Below are positions 28,857 through 37,935 of a DNA stretch of 64,000 bases, piece after piece. Every line of letters begins with the position of its first letter. Positions within the stretch are counted from its first letter, which is position 1. Origin of the DNA: JAJZVS01 sp963708095. Its GTDB lineage: Bacteria; Pseudomonadota; Alphaproteobacteria; Acetobacterales; Acetobacteraceae. The stretch is taken from assembly GCA_963708095.1 (NCBI GenBank), contig OY970182.1, positions 4,030,001 to 4,094,000 on the forward strand, given 5' to 3'. Below the pieces are notes generated by a model that was not told the origin of the DNA, searched no databases, and saw nothing but the letters and a program-made list of their open reading frames with translations. Made by a program: the position numbers and the translations under genes.

Positions 28857-30388
28857 TCGGCCAGGGTCCGCAACCGACCCGGTGGCGCCTTGGCGCGCTG
28901 GCTTTTGCGGCCGTTGCCAGCCTTGGCGGTTGCGACCTGGCCCCGACTTACCGCCCGCCCCACTACGTCCTGCCGGCCAGCTATCAGGGTGAGCCGCCCT
29001 TCGCTGTCGCCCATCCACTGGACACGCTGCCGCGTGGCCCGTGGTGGCAGCAGTCGAACGATCCGTTACTGGACCGGCTCGAACAACGGTCGACGGCGGA
29101 GAATCCCGATCTGGCTGCGATGGCTGAGGAATACTCGCAGGCCCGCGATCTTGCCGCCGAGGCACGCGCCGGCCTGCTGCCGCAAATCAGCGCGAACGGG
29201 CTGCTGTCCGACAACAAGCAGTCCCGCCACAGGGTATTCCGAAGTCCGACCAGCATTGCGCCCAATTATGGCGCCAACAATGAGATTTAGGCAGCGGCAT
29301 CCTGGGAGCCGGACTTCTGGAGCCAGATTCGCAACCAGACACGGATGCAGAAGCGCCTTGCGCAAGCAAGTGCCGCGGCGCTGGCAAGCGCCCGGTTGAG
29401 CCTGCAGGCCGAGCTGGCGGATGACTACATCGCGCTGCGCGGATTCGATGCCGACGAGGCCGTCTACCGCTCATCGACCGCCTATTACGCCCAGGCGGTC
29501 GACATCACCGAGCAACGGCTGCAGGGTCGCATCGCTTCCGCGCTCGATGTGGCTCGCGCCAAGGGACAGTTGGCCTCGACGCAGGCACTGGAGAGCAGCG
29601 TTGCCGCCAGCCGTGCGCTGATGCAACACGCAATCGCCGTGCTTGTGGGTAGCGATCCGATCAGCTTCTCGATTCCGGCCGCGGAGGAGATCCAGCTCAG
29701 TATGCCGGATGTGCCGGTGGGCGTGCCCTCCGGTCTGCTGCAGCGCCGGCCGGATATCGCCGGCGCGGAACGGCAGATGGCCGCCGCGAATACCGCGATC
29801 GGCGTCTCGCGCGCCGCGTTCTATCCCAACATCACCATCAGCGTGAGCGGCGGCTTTCAGGACACGGGCTTCGACCTTTTCAACCTGCCGAACAGCCTTT
29901 GGACGATCGGGGCAGGCGCCGTGCTGCCGATCTTCGAGGGCGGCCTGCGCCACGCCGAGCTGCAACGGAGCTGGTCGCAATACGCGCAGGCGCGCGACTC
30001 TTACCGATCGACCGTGCTGTCGGCCTTCCAGGAAGTGGAGGATGGCCTCGTCCTGACGACGAGCCTGCAGACGCAGGCGCAACAGCAAGCGCTGGCCGTG
30101 ACGGATGCTGAAAGAGCCCAGACGCTATCGCTTCAACTCTATGTCGGGGGTCTGACCGACTACTTGAATGTTGTAGTTGCGCAGGAGACCGAACTGACCG
30201 CACGAATCGCACAAGTTCAGGTTCAGGTGAGTTGCTTGCAGGCGGCGGTGAACCTAATTGGCGCGCTAGGCGGCGGCTGGAGCACGGCGGACCTGCCGGC
30301 CGAGGACCGCATACTCCCGCTGGACAAGACGGACTACGTCCACCAGCCGCCGGAACCTGATGCGGACGAGGCATCAACCTCACCGTGA
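28853..30388 (+). pseudogene. NodT-type outer membrane efflux lipoprotein with an in-frame amber codon
   Basis: One reading frame from 28853 to 30388 encodes a TolC/OprM-family outer membrane factor. A lipoprotein signal ends in LGGC, PWWQQSNDPLLDRL is the typical start of the mature protein, and two outer membrane efflux domains follow (GVPSGLLQRRPDIAGAERQM marks the second). A single TAG at 29288-29290 interrupts it after about 145 codons, just before AAASWEPDFWSQIRN. CAG to TAG (Gln) would be one transition. Without read-through the tripartite pump lacks its channel. Confidence 0.8.
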
Positions 30389-30461
30389 CCCGACGGACGC
30401 GGCGATCCGGGTGCTTTCTACCGGGCCGGCTTCCGTCTTGCCGTCCATCTGCAAGCGAGAC

Positions 30462-30902
30462 TGTCAACGCCGGAGGAAAAATGCATCGGCGGGCCGGAGC
30501 AAAACTACATCACGGACGATGGCAGCCAGGCGCCCCGTACGGGGCGCCTGGCTGCGGGTCGGTCATTCGTCGGGAGGGGTTTCCGGTGGTTTGGCGCCCC
30601 GGTCGGCGCGTTGACGCCGCTTGCTCTGTTTGAGCCTGTAGCTTTCGCCGTTCATTTCCAGGATGTGGACGTGGTGGGTGAGCCGGTCGAGCAGCGCGCC
30701 GGTGAGACGCTCGGAGGCGAACACGCCGGTCCATTCGTCGAACGGCAGGTTGCTGGTGACGATGGTCGAGCCGCGCTCGTAGCGTTGGCTGAACACCTCG
30801 AACAGCAATTCGGCGCCGGTCTGCGACAGCGGCACGTAGCCAAGTTCGTCGATCACCAGCAGTTTGCACGCGGCCAACTGGCGTTGCAGCCGCAGCAGCC
30901 GC
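30462..30902 (-). mobile_element. IS21-family fragment with the C-terminal part of istB
   Basis: 441 bp, nearly identical to 45498-45938 (one difference noticed, A/G near 30876/45910). The end starts TGTCAACGCCGG and holds two 19-bp direct repeats (GCCGGAGgAAAAaTgCATC / GCCGGAGcAAAAcTaCATC) as IS21 ends do. The coding part (complement 30563 to about 30902) encodes LLVIDELGYVPLSQTGAELL and the rest of the IstB C-terminus. The N-terminal part is missing because the element at 30903 interrupts it. Confidence 0.8.
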
Positions 30903-31231
30903 TGTCGTGCTGCCGCTAAAGCTGAGAAAAAGATCGGCGGAAATTCGCCGAGTTGCGTGTGCCTCTAACTTGAGAAATTGCCGCTAGAGGTGAGAATTTG
31001 GGCCGACACGTTGCCGTTAATGTGAGAATTCTGGCGCGCACGTTGCAGCAAGCTGGTGGCTGACAGCGGCAACCGGAAGCCGCCGGAAGTCAAGCGGTTC
31101 CAACAACTTGGCTGACCGATGTTCTCATATATTGCCGCAATTGTGCGAACGTACGGCACGAGAGTTCTCTCTCTAAACGGCAGTACCCGGTCCGAACCGG
31201 CGAAATTTTCCGGTTAAAAAGCAACGCGACA
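30903..31231. mobile_element. 329-bp non-autonomous element with TnsB-type end repeats
   Basis: Tips are TGTCGTGCTGCCG and, inverted from 31231, TGTCGCGTTGC. Inside are seven 19-bp repeats: four direct on the left (30910-30928, 30958-30976, 30978-30996, 31010-31028) and three inverted on the right (31122-31140, 31165-31183, 31206-31224), with rough consensus TTGCCGNTANNNTGAGAA. It holds no gene. Multiple opposed copies of one binding site behind TGT/ACA tips is the layout of Tn7/Tn5053/Mu-type ends. It has cut istB on its left; no target duplication is seen. Confidence 0.65.
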
Positions 31232-31408
31232 CCCTCTTTTGGCTGTCTTTGGTAGGGAGATTCGGACACTACTCAAAGCGCACGGAATGCCGGCCATACC
31301 GAATTGGGTAGATTCCGATGCTGCTGCGTCGAGGCCAAGCCGGCTACCGTGTCTGGCCGTGAACGCCCCTCGGTCATCTCATTTCCCGTCGCGGGAGGCT
31401 CCAAACCT

Positions 31409-31711
31409 ATGGAATCCAGGATTGCACCAAACGATAACGCTGCGCCTTCCCTGATTTTCGCGATAGGGTCAGGCGAGGAGCTCGCGCGCAGAACGTTTAC
31501 CACGGCGGGCGCCTCTCTTAGTCCCGTTGGCAACGACGACGGCCCGGCTTGCGCCTTCGTCGTTGATTACTCCTACTCGCGCTCGAACCGGGGCACGATC
31601 GTCAATCGTCTGCTTGATTGGTCCGACGAGGCACGTAGGCTGGGGCGTGTACGACGGGCGGAATATCTGGTGGGTCTGGCCTGGGAAGCCTACGGCCGAG
31701 TGCCTCTCTAG
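31409..31711 (+). CDS. small hypothetical protein
   Basis: About 100 residues from the ATG at 31409 (frame open to 31304). The C-terminal half (SRSNRGTIVNRLLDWSDEAR, then EYLVGLAWEAYGRVPL) has normal amphipathic composition. The N-terminus is acidic and nondescript. I do not recognise a family. It lies alone between the 329-bp element and the IS110 element, so it may be a relic of the original cargo. Confidence 0.4.
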   Translation: MESRIAPNDNAAPSLIFAIGSGEELARRTFTTAGASLSPVGNDDGPACAFVVDYSYSRSNRGTIVNRLLDWSDEARRLGRVRRAEYLVGLAWEAYGRVPL

Positions 31712-31737
31712 ACCAGATGTTCGCCTGAGATAGGGGC

Positions 31738-31815
31738 GACCCGTCTCACAGTATGCAGGCTTCGAGGGTTGTGCCGGGTGGTCCGGTACCGAGCCTCATG
31801 CATAGGAGACGGGTC
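31738..31815 (+). promoter_or_regulatory. inverted repeat just upstream of the IS110 transposase
   Basis: GACCCGTCTC (31738-31747) is perfectly repeated in inverse as GAGACGGGTC (31806-31815), the second arm ending at the base before the transposase ATG. In RNA this would form a stem around a 58-base loop. It may belong to the left end of the element or regulate transposase translation. Confidence 0.45.
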
Positions 31816-32925
31816 ATGGCGAAGTCTATCACATACATTGGTCTGGACGTGCACAAAGATACGATAGCGATCGCGATTGCCGAAGCGGGCTTACGGGGAG
31901 AAGTGCGCGAGCACGGGAAGATCGCCAATACGCCTGCCGCCTTGAAGGCGCTTGCTGTGAAGCTGGCTCCTGCAGGGGGAGACCTGCGGTTTTGCTATGA
32001 GGCCGGACCGTGCGGCTACGGCATTCAACGACAGCTCACCGGAGCGGGGCACGACTGTGCGGTGGTCGCTCCATCGTTGATCCCGCGCAAGCCAGGCGAG
32101 CGGATCAAGACTGACCGGCGGGATGCGATCAACCTTGCCAAGCTGCACCGGGCGGGTGAACTGACCACGGTCTGGGTGCCGGATCAGGCCCATGAGGCGA
32201 TCCGCGATCTGGTGCGTGCGCGTCAGGCGGCGGTGCGCACCCTGCGCCAAGCCCGTCAGCAATTGTCGGGCTTCCTGCTGCGCCACGGCCATCACTACCA
32301 TCGGCCGGCCTGGACGCAGTTGCATCGGCGCTGGCTGGCAGGTCTCAAGTTCGAGCAGGCTGTGCATCATATCGTGCTGGAAGACTGCATCGCAGCCATT
32401 GAGGCGGCGACGGCACGGCGCGACCGCCTGGAGGGACATATAGAAGCAGTGTTGCCGGAGTGGTCTCTCGCACCGGTGGTACAAGCACTGCAAGCCCTGC
32501 GCGGCGTGGGTCTGGTGGCCGCGGCCACACTGGCGGCTGAGCTTGGCGACATCACCCGCTTCACCAATCCCCGTCAGCTCATGGCGTATCTCGGTCTGGT
32601 GCCGTCCGAGCACTCCAGCGGTCGCTCGCGCCGCCAGGGCGGGATCACCAAGGCAGGCAACGGAGCGGCGCGACACATGCTGATCGAGGCCGCCTGGAGC
32701 TATCGGTTTCCGGCGCGGATCGGCCGAGAGCAGCTGTTGCGGCAGGAGGCACTGGCCAAGCCCGTCCGCGATATCGCATGGAACGCTCAGGAGCGGCTGT
32801 GCCGACGGTATCGCAAGCTCGCCCGGGCAGGAAAGTTGCCGACGGTGATCACTGCCGCGATCGCGCGCGAGCTGGCGGGCTTCATCTGGGCGATCGCCAG
32901 ACAGGTGCAGCCCACGACTATCTGA
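31816..32925 (+). CDS. IS110 family transposase
   Basis: A 369-residue DEDD transposase. The N-terminal catalytic domain has IGLDVHKDTIAIAI, CYEAGPCGYGI and KTDRRDA. The C-terminal Tnp_20 domain has LRGVGLVAAATLAAELGDIT, and GLVPSEHSSG precedes the likely catalytic Ser. IS110 elements lack long inverted repeats and use a structured RNA from a non-coding end. The ATG at 31816 follows GGAGACGGG. Intact, so possibly active. Confidence 0.88.
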   Translation: MAKSITYIGLDVHKDTIAIAIAEAGLRGEVREHGKIANTPAALKALAVKLAPAGGDLRFCYEAGPCGYGIQRQLTGAGHDCAVVAPSLIPRKPGERIKTDRRDAINLAKLHRAGELTTVWVPDQAHEAIRDLVRARQAAVRTLRQARQQLSGFLLRHGHHYHRPAWTQLHRRWLAGLKFEQAVHHIVLEDCIAAIEAATARRDRLEGHIEAVLPEWSLAPVVQALQALRGVGLVAAATLAAELGDITRFTNPRQLMAYLGLVPSEHSSGRSRRQGGITKAGNGAARHMLIEAAWSYRFPARIGREQLLRQEALAKPVRDIAWNAQERLCRRYRKLARAGKLPTVITAAIARELAGFIWAIARQVQPTTI

Positions 32926-33455
32926 AGGCCACGACCATCTGAAGGCTGAGACACGATAGCGGAAACCATTCGGAAGGAACTCGCCATACGCCACACCACA
33001 TCCAAAGCTGCGCAAGGCTGGAGGCACGGTCACGGCCAGGAGAACCCTCGTGGGTACTATCAGCCGGATTTCATCCGACGCTGGACACTAGACCCAGGCA
33101 GCTCCGCGACGCATCACCGGTCCGGCGGTAACCAACCCGTGCATCAGAGCATGATCAACCGTCGTTTCATGATCGTGCCTCCTGCCTTGCCCAGCGGCGG
33201 CCACGCTGAACAGCTTGAAGAACGAGCAAGGAATTTCTACGCCTGCAGCTTGAAACGGCGAACATGAGAGTACCCCTGCACAGAGATTACGACTCCTTGG
33301 CAGTGTCCGGGATTAGGGTATACCGTAGCAAGACCCCTTCGCGAGACGGTTTCGACGTCTCGCTAGGGTCAAATTGCCCCTCTTGAGTGGGTGCCCTCCC
33401 ATTACGTCCTCTTCTGGCGAAAACACCTGTAGCGTCGTGCCGAAGGGGCCGCATA
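32926..33455. other. non-coding right part of the IS110 element and kai upstream region
   Basis: No gene is supported. About the first 250-320 bases (with CGGCCAGGAGAACCCTCGTG and GACACTAGACCCAGGCAGCT) look like the long non-coding end that IS1111-group members carry after the transposase gene, where a bridge-type RNA would be expected. The exact right boundary cannot be set from one copy. The remainder leads into the kaiC upstream region. Confidence 0.4.
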
Positions 33456-33474
33456 GGTATTTTCCGAACCTCCC
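33456..33474 (+). promoter_or_regulatory. 19-bp motif upstream of kaiC shared with dps
   Basis: GGTATTTTCCGAACCTCCC lies 69 bases before the kaiC ATG and differs at one position from GGTAGTTTCCGAACCTCCC at 43631-43649 upstream of dps. A weaker match (GTAATTTCCGAGCCT) is at about 43155. Both strong copies read toward the gene they precede. It may be a promoter element or a regulator site. Confidence 0.5.
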
Positions 33475-33543
33475 GTAGCTGGCTCTTGTCCCGATATATT
33501 TGTATTTACCGGTGCGGGCAGTCTGTGAGGTGGAAAAAGCTGG

Positions 33544-35301
33544 ATGACCCCTATGCAAACCGAACTGCCTGCGCCGCAGCTCGCCAAGGCGCCGACGGGG
33601 ATTCCCGGCCTTGACGAAGTTTTGCTCGGCGGCATCCCAGCCGGTCGGTCGACGCTGATCTGCGGCTCCCCCGGCTGCGGCAAGACGCTGCTGGGCATGA
33701 CTTTCCTGGTGAATGGCGCGACGCAGTTCGGCGAGCCCGGTGTCTTCGTCAGCTTCGAGGAGACCCCCCAGGACCTGGCGGCAAACGTCGCCTCGCTGGG
33801 TTTCGACGTGCCTAGGCTGATCGCAGAGAAAAAGCTAGCGATCGAACATATCCGCATCGAGCGCAGTGAGATCGACGAGGCCGGCGACTACGATCTCGAG
33901 GGCTTGTTCGTCCGTCTCGGCTACGCCATCGACCAGATCGGCGCCAAGCGCGTCGTTCTTGACACGCTGGAGGCTCTGTTCGCGAACCTGTCGAATGAGG
34001 CGGTCTTGCGCGCCGAGTTACGCCGCCTGTTCGGCTGGCTCAAGGACCGCGGCCTTGCCGCGATCATCACCGCCGAGCGGGGCGAGGGCACGCTTATCCG
34101 GCATGGGCTCGAAGAATATATCTCCGACTGCGTCATCCTGCTGGACAACCGCGTGCAGGATCAGGTCACCACGCGGCGGTTGCGTATCGTCAAGTTTCGT
34201 GGCTCGGCGCATGGCACGAACGAGTATCCCTTTCTGCTGGACGACCAGGGCATCACGGTTGTGCCGCTGTCGTCCGCCGGCCTTGGGCATCGGGTCTCGG
34301 ACGAAGTGGTATCGACCGGCGTTCCTGGACTCGATGCGATGCTGGGTCTTGGCGGCATCTATCGCGGATCGAGCATGCTGATCTCAGGCGTCCCGGGATC
34401 GGGCAAGACCATCCTCGGCGCATCCTTCGCCGCCGCGGCTTGCACGCGCGGCGATCGCTGCATGTTCTTCAGCTTCGAGGAATCCGCCGAGTTGCTGGTA
34501 CGGAACGTTGGATCGGCCGGTATCGACCTGCAGCAGCATGCCAGGTCCGGCCTGCTGCGCTTCGAGACGAAGCGCCCGACGTCATTCGGCTTCGAAATGC
34601 ATCTGGCGCACATGCAGCGCGAGCTAGATCGTTTTCGGCCTTCGGCCGTTATCGTCGATCCAGTGACGAGTTTTCGCGGCCCAGACAGCGAAGTGCATGC
34701 CCTTCTGCTCCGCATGATAGACATACTGAAGACGCGGGGCATCACAACCATCTTCACCAGCCTTACCACCTCCGAGGAGCGGGTGGCGCAAAGCGATTTC
34801 GGTCTGTCTTCGCTCATGGATACCTGGGTTTCTTTGGTCGACATCGAAAGCAACGGCGAGCGCAACCGCGGCCTTTATGCGCTCAAGTCGCGCGGCATGA
34901 GCCACTCGAACCAGATCCGCGAATATCTCCTGACCGGCGAAGGCGTCAGGCTCATAAAGGCCTATCTCGGCGTGGCCGGGGTGCTGATGGGCTCGGCGCG
35001 CCTGGCGAAGGAGGCACAGGAGAGGGTGGAGGCCCAGCAGCAGCGCGACGAGGTCGCGCGCTGCCGGCGGGAGGTCGGGAGCCGGCGCGCGGTGACGGAA
35101 CGCCAGATCGCCGAGCTGTATGCGGAGATTGAGGCGCAGGATGCGGAGGCCGCGCGGCTCATCGCCAAGGACGAACGGCGCGAGATGGCATTCGAAACCG
35201 ACCGGGCCGCTATGGGCGCCAGCCGTGGCGTGTGCGGGAACGGCGAGGACAAGAGCCAGCCGCCGGGCCAGACGCTCTACGATACGAGCGCGAGGGTATG
35301 A
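33544..35301 (+). CDS. kaiC: KaiC-family ATPase/autokinase (double-domain)
   Basis: A 585-residue protein with two RecA-like KaiC domains. Walker A motifs are GSPGCGKT (41-48) and GVPGSGKT (282-289), each followed by a FEE catalytic Glu pair (E72-E73 and E312-E313). In CII, the position of the two cyanobacterial phospho-residues reads Ser422-Ser423 in FGLSSLMDTW. After CII comes an Arg/Glu-rich coiled coil (about residues 490-550) in place of the cyanobacterial tail. This fits non-cyanobacterial KaiC linked to stress or timing control. It heads an operon with two kaiB genes and a hybrid kinase; no kaiA is present. Enzymatic activity is expected but not proven. Confidence 0.9.
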   Translation: MTPMQTELPAPQLAKAPTGIPGLDEVLLGGIPAGRSTLICGSPGCGKTLLGMTFLVNGATQFGEPGVFVSFEETPQDLAANVASLGFDVPRLIAEKKLAIEHIRIERSEIDEAGDYDLEGLFVRLGYAIDQIGAKRVVLDTLEALFANLSNEAVLRAELRRLFGWLKDRGLAAIITAERGEGTLIRHGLEEYISDCVILLDNRVQDQVTTRRLRIVKFRGSAHGTNEYPFLLDDQGITVVPLSSAGLGHRVSDEVVSTGVPGLDAMLGLGGIYRGSSMLISGVPGSGKTILGASFAAAACTRGDRCMFFSFEESAELLVRNVGSAGIDLQQHARSGLLRFETKRPTSFGFEMHLAHMQRELDRFRPSAVIVDPVTSFRGPDSEVHALLLRMIDILKTRGITTIFTSLTTSEERVAQSDFGLSSLMDTWVSLVDIESNGERNRGLYALKSRGMSHSNQIREYLLTGEGVRLIKAYLGVAGVLMGSARLAKEAQERVEAQQQRDEVARCRREVGSRRAVTERQIAELYAEIEAQDAEAARLIAKDERREMAFETDRAAMGASRGVCGNGEDKSQPPGQTLYDTSARV

Positions 35302-35311
35302 GGAGGCGGCA

Positions 35312-35599
35312 ATGGATGATCGATACGACCTCCGCCTCTACGTGGCGGGGCAAACGCCGAAATCGCTGGCCGCCATCGCCAATATCACATGGCTCTGCGG
35401 CCGCTATCTCCCGGGACGCCATTCCGTCGAGGTCATCGCCCTCCTGGACGAGCCGCACCATGCGGTCATTGACCATATTTTCGCAATGCCGACCTTGGTG
35501 CGCCGCCTGCCGAAGCCGCTCAAGCGGATCGTCGGCGACCTGTCGAAGACGGAACGCGTGGTTCTCGGATTGGACATTGCAGCACGGAGCGCATCATGA
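35312..35599 (+). CDS. kaiB: KaiB-family protein, first copy
   Basis: A 95-residue KaiB/thioredoxin-like protein. The N-terminal strand YDLRLYVAGQTPKSLAAIAN, followed by LPGRHSVEVIALLDEPHHAV, the MPTLVRRLPKPLKRIVGDLS block and LGLDIA, is the family pattern, including the cis-Pro region. It lies 10 bases after kaiC with AGGAGGC before the ATG, and its stop overlaps the next kaiB start. KaiB binds the CI ring of KaiC and alters its activity in known systems; partner choice here is inferred from the operon. Confidence 0.88.
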   Translation: MDDRYDLRLYVAGQTPKSLAAIANITWLCGRYLPGRHSVEVIALLDEPHHAVIDHIFAMPTLVRRLPKPLKRIVGDLSKTERVVLGLDIAARSAS

Positions 35600-35919
35600 C
35601 AAACCCGGGTTCGCAGACTGCCATGGACACCGAGTACTACGTGTTGCGCCTCTATGTTACCGGCAGCACGGATCGCTCAACGCGCGCGATCGAGGCGGCG
35701 AGGCAGATCTGCGATACCCACCTCAAAGGCCGTCATGACCTCGAAGTCATCGACCTCTACCAGCATCCGGAAGCGGCGGCGCAAGGGCAGATCCTTGCGG
35801 TACCGACATTGGTAAGGCTACTGCCGGCTCCGCTGCGCCGCGTCATCGGCGATCTCTCCGACCGGCAACGGGTCCTGGCCAGCCTTGACCTCGCTGTTCC
35901 AACCGGGGCGGCATCATGA
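35596..35919 (+). CDS. kaiB: KaiB-family protein, second copy
   Basis: A 107-residue paralog of the preceding protein: YYVLRLYVTGSTDRSTRAIE, then LKGRHDLEVIDLYQHPEAA and VPTLVRLLPAPLRRVIGDLS. Relative to the first copy it has a longer N-terminus (a second ATG is at 35623) and the sequence is clearly diverged, so this is not a recent duplication. ATGA overlaps join it to the first kaiB and to the kinase gene. Two unlike KaiBs may give competing or heteromeric partners for one KaiC. Confidence 0.88.
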   Translation: MTNPGSQTAMDTEYYVLRLYVTGSTDRSTRAIEAARQICDTHLKGRHDLEVIDLYQHPEAAAQGQILAVPTLVRLLPAPLRRVIGDLSDRQRVLASLDLAVPTGAAS

Positions 35920-37673
35920 GTACGCCGCCCGCATCGCCGGACGCGCTCGCCGTCTCGCATCCGCTGCAGCGCGAGGTCCAGGAGTTGAGAGGGCGGCTGG
36001 CGGAAGCGGAGGAGACGCTCCAGGCGATCCGGCAGGGCGAGGTGGACGCGGTCATCGTCAAAAGCGCGTCCGGACCGCAAGTCTATACGCGGCTGAATGC
36101 GGACCGTCCCTATCGGAACATCGTCGAGCGCATGCAGGAGGGCGCGCTTACACTGACGCCGGACGGCACCGTCCTCTACGCCAATCAACGCCTCGCATCG
36201 TTTATGGATCTCGCCCTGTCGCACATCGTCGGCCAGAAGTTTGAGAAATTCATCGTCGCTGACGATCGGGACCTGTTCAACGAGCTTATGGCGGAGGACG
36301 GTCGGGCTGGCGGCAGGAGCGAACTCGCGCTGCGTGCGGCGGATGGCACGGCCGTTCCGGTGTTCCTGGCGGTGGTAGATCTCCTGGACGAGGGCCAGAG
36401 GATCATCTCCGGCATCGTCACCGATCTGCGGTGGCAGAAGCAGCGGATACTGGAGCTGGGCCAGGTCAACGCCAGGCTGGTCGCCACCATGGCGGAACAA
36501 GAACGGGTCGAAGCAATGCTGCGTCAGGCCCAGAAGATGGAGGCCGTGGGTCAGCTCACCGCCGGAATCGCACACGACTTCAACAACCTCCTGTTGGTGA
36601 TCTCCGGCAATCTGGAATTGTTCCAGACGCGCACGCGCGACGCGTGGCTGAAGGGTCGGGTCGAATCCAGTCAGCGTGCGGTCGAGCGAGGCACGCGCCT
36701 GACCCAGCAACTCCTCGCCTTTGCCCGCCACCAGGAGCTTCGACCCCAGCCCATTTCTGTCAATACATTGCTGCGCGACATGGATCCTCTTTTGCGCAGC
36801 TCCATCGGAGATGGCATCCGGCTCACTTTCGCGCTTGGCGAGGAACTGGGCCCGTGTCTGGTTGATTCCGCCGAGCTGCAGGCCGCGATTCTGAACCTTG
36901 CCACGAATGCCAGGGACGCGATGCCGGATGGTGGTTCTCTCACGATCGCGACCGAGGACGCGGATCTCGTTGGCCAGCCCGATGACGGGGCAGGGCCGAT
37001 CCGCGGCGGCCGTTATCTGTCGATCGTCGTGACCGATACCGGCCACGGCATGCCACCTCAGACCCGCGAACGAGCCTTCGATCCGTTCTTTACGACCAAG
37101 GATGTGGGTAAGGGGACGGGCCTCGGTCTCAGCCGAGTCTATGGCTTCGTGCGCCAATCGGGTGGCCAGGTGACGATCGAGAGTGCCGCCGGCGCCGGTA
37201 CATCGGTCCGGCTACACCTCCCGAGGACCGCAGCGCCCGTAGTGGCCCTGGAGCCGCCGGCCGTCATTGGGATTCCGCGGAGCGCGTCGCAGGCTCTGCG
37301 CGTTCTGGTGGTCGACGATGATCGGGACGTGCGGGAGCTTGTCGTCGAGGTGCTGGAAGGTCTGGGTTACATCACGATTGCCGCTGAGAGCGGACCCAGG
37401 GCCTTGCACCTGCTCGACAGCGGCTTCGCTGTCGATGTGGTCGTCAGCGACGTGCTCATGCCCGACGGGATGTCTGGATTCCAGCTCGTGCGTGAGATCC
37501 GGCGCCGACTGCCGCGCCTGGCGATCGTGCTGACATCGGGCATGACGGCAATCTCCGGTGTCGAGGAGGAGGCGCTGCAGGGCTTGCCAATCCTCCACAA
37601 GCCTTACCGATGCGACGACCTGGCGCGGGCGATCGAAGCTGCACTCGATGCGGCCGCTCTGGAGCGATCATAA
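35916..37673 (+). CDS. hybrid histidine kinase (PAS-HisKA-HATPase-REC), Kai-linked
   Basis: A 585-residue soluble sensor kinase with no membrane span. An N-terminal coiled coil (about 15-45) leads to a PAS domain (about 65-180). HisKA follows with the phospho-acceptor His220 in GIAHDFNNLL. HATPase_c has NLATNARDAM, DTGHGMP and the FTTKDVGKGTGLGLS lid. A C-terminal receiver has acceptor Asp512 in VVSDVLMPDG and Lys in LHKPYR. It is the last gene of the kaiC-kaiB-kaiB operon, coupled by ATGA, so it is probably the output or input kinase of the Kai proteins, an analogue of SasA by position only. Confidence 0.9.
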   Translation: MSTPPASPDALAVSHPLQREVQELRGRLAEAEETLQAIRQGEVDAVIVKSASGPQVYTRLNADRPYRNIVERMQEGALTLTPDGTVLYANQRLASFMDLALSHIVGQKFEKFIVADDRDLFNELMAEDGRAGGRSELALRAADGTAVPVFLAVVDLLDEGQRIISGIVTDLRWQKQRILELGQVNARLVATMAEQERVEAMLRQAQKMEAVGQLTAGIAHDFNNLLLVISGNLELFQTRTRDAWLKGRVESSQRAVERGTRLTQQLLAFARHQELRPQPISVNTLLRDMDPLLRSSIGDGIRLTFALGEELGPCLVDSAELQAAILNLATNARDAMPDGGSLTIATEDADLVGQPDDGAGPIRGGRYLSIVVTDTGHGMPPQTRERAFDPFFTTKDVGKGTGLGLSRVYGFVRQSGGQVTIESAAGAGTSVRLHLPRTAAPVVALEPPAVIGIPRSASQALRVLVVDDDRDVRELVVEVLEGLGYITIAAESGPRALHLLDSGFAVDVVVSDVLMPDGMSGFQLVREIRRRLPRLAIVLTSGMTAISGVEEEALQGLPILHKPYRCDDLARAIEAALDAAALERS

Positions 37674-37774
37674 GCCTGAGAGCCGTTGTTTCGGACGATC
37701 GGCTACGGAACATCACCGCAAACTACCAGATATTATCCCGCATTTCCCATATGACCTTGGATTTCCTTGTACGT

Positions 37775-37935
37775 CCTGGATAAATCTGGCATGAGTATCA
37801 GGATGTTATGGTCAGGTTGGACGCGCGCCGATGGAGCATCCAACGGGTGAAGCGGATGATGGTTCCCTTCGGGTCGATTTCGACCGCCGTCTGAAGCTGG
37901 AATTCCACGGCAGCCGCGTCACCTCCGACGCCGGG
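37775..37935 (+). mobile_element. IS1380-family fragment (left end and transposase N-terminus)
   Basis: From the ATG at 37832 the frame reads SLRVDFDRRLKLEFHGSRVT then SDAG, the N-terminal signature of IS1380-type transposases. It ends at 37935 where the 342-bp element begins, and the rest of the gene is absent from the window. The upstream CCTGGATAAATCTGGCATGA is a likely terminal repeat. Confidence 0.65.

Noticed and set aside
30903..31231. CRISPR-like short repeats
   Set aside because: The 19-mers are irregularly spaced, imperfect and in both orientations, framed by transposon tips; no spacers or cas genes.
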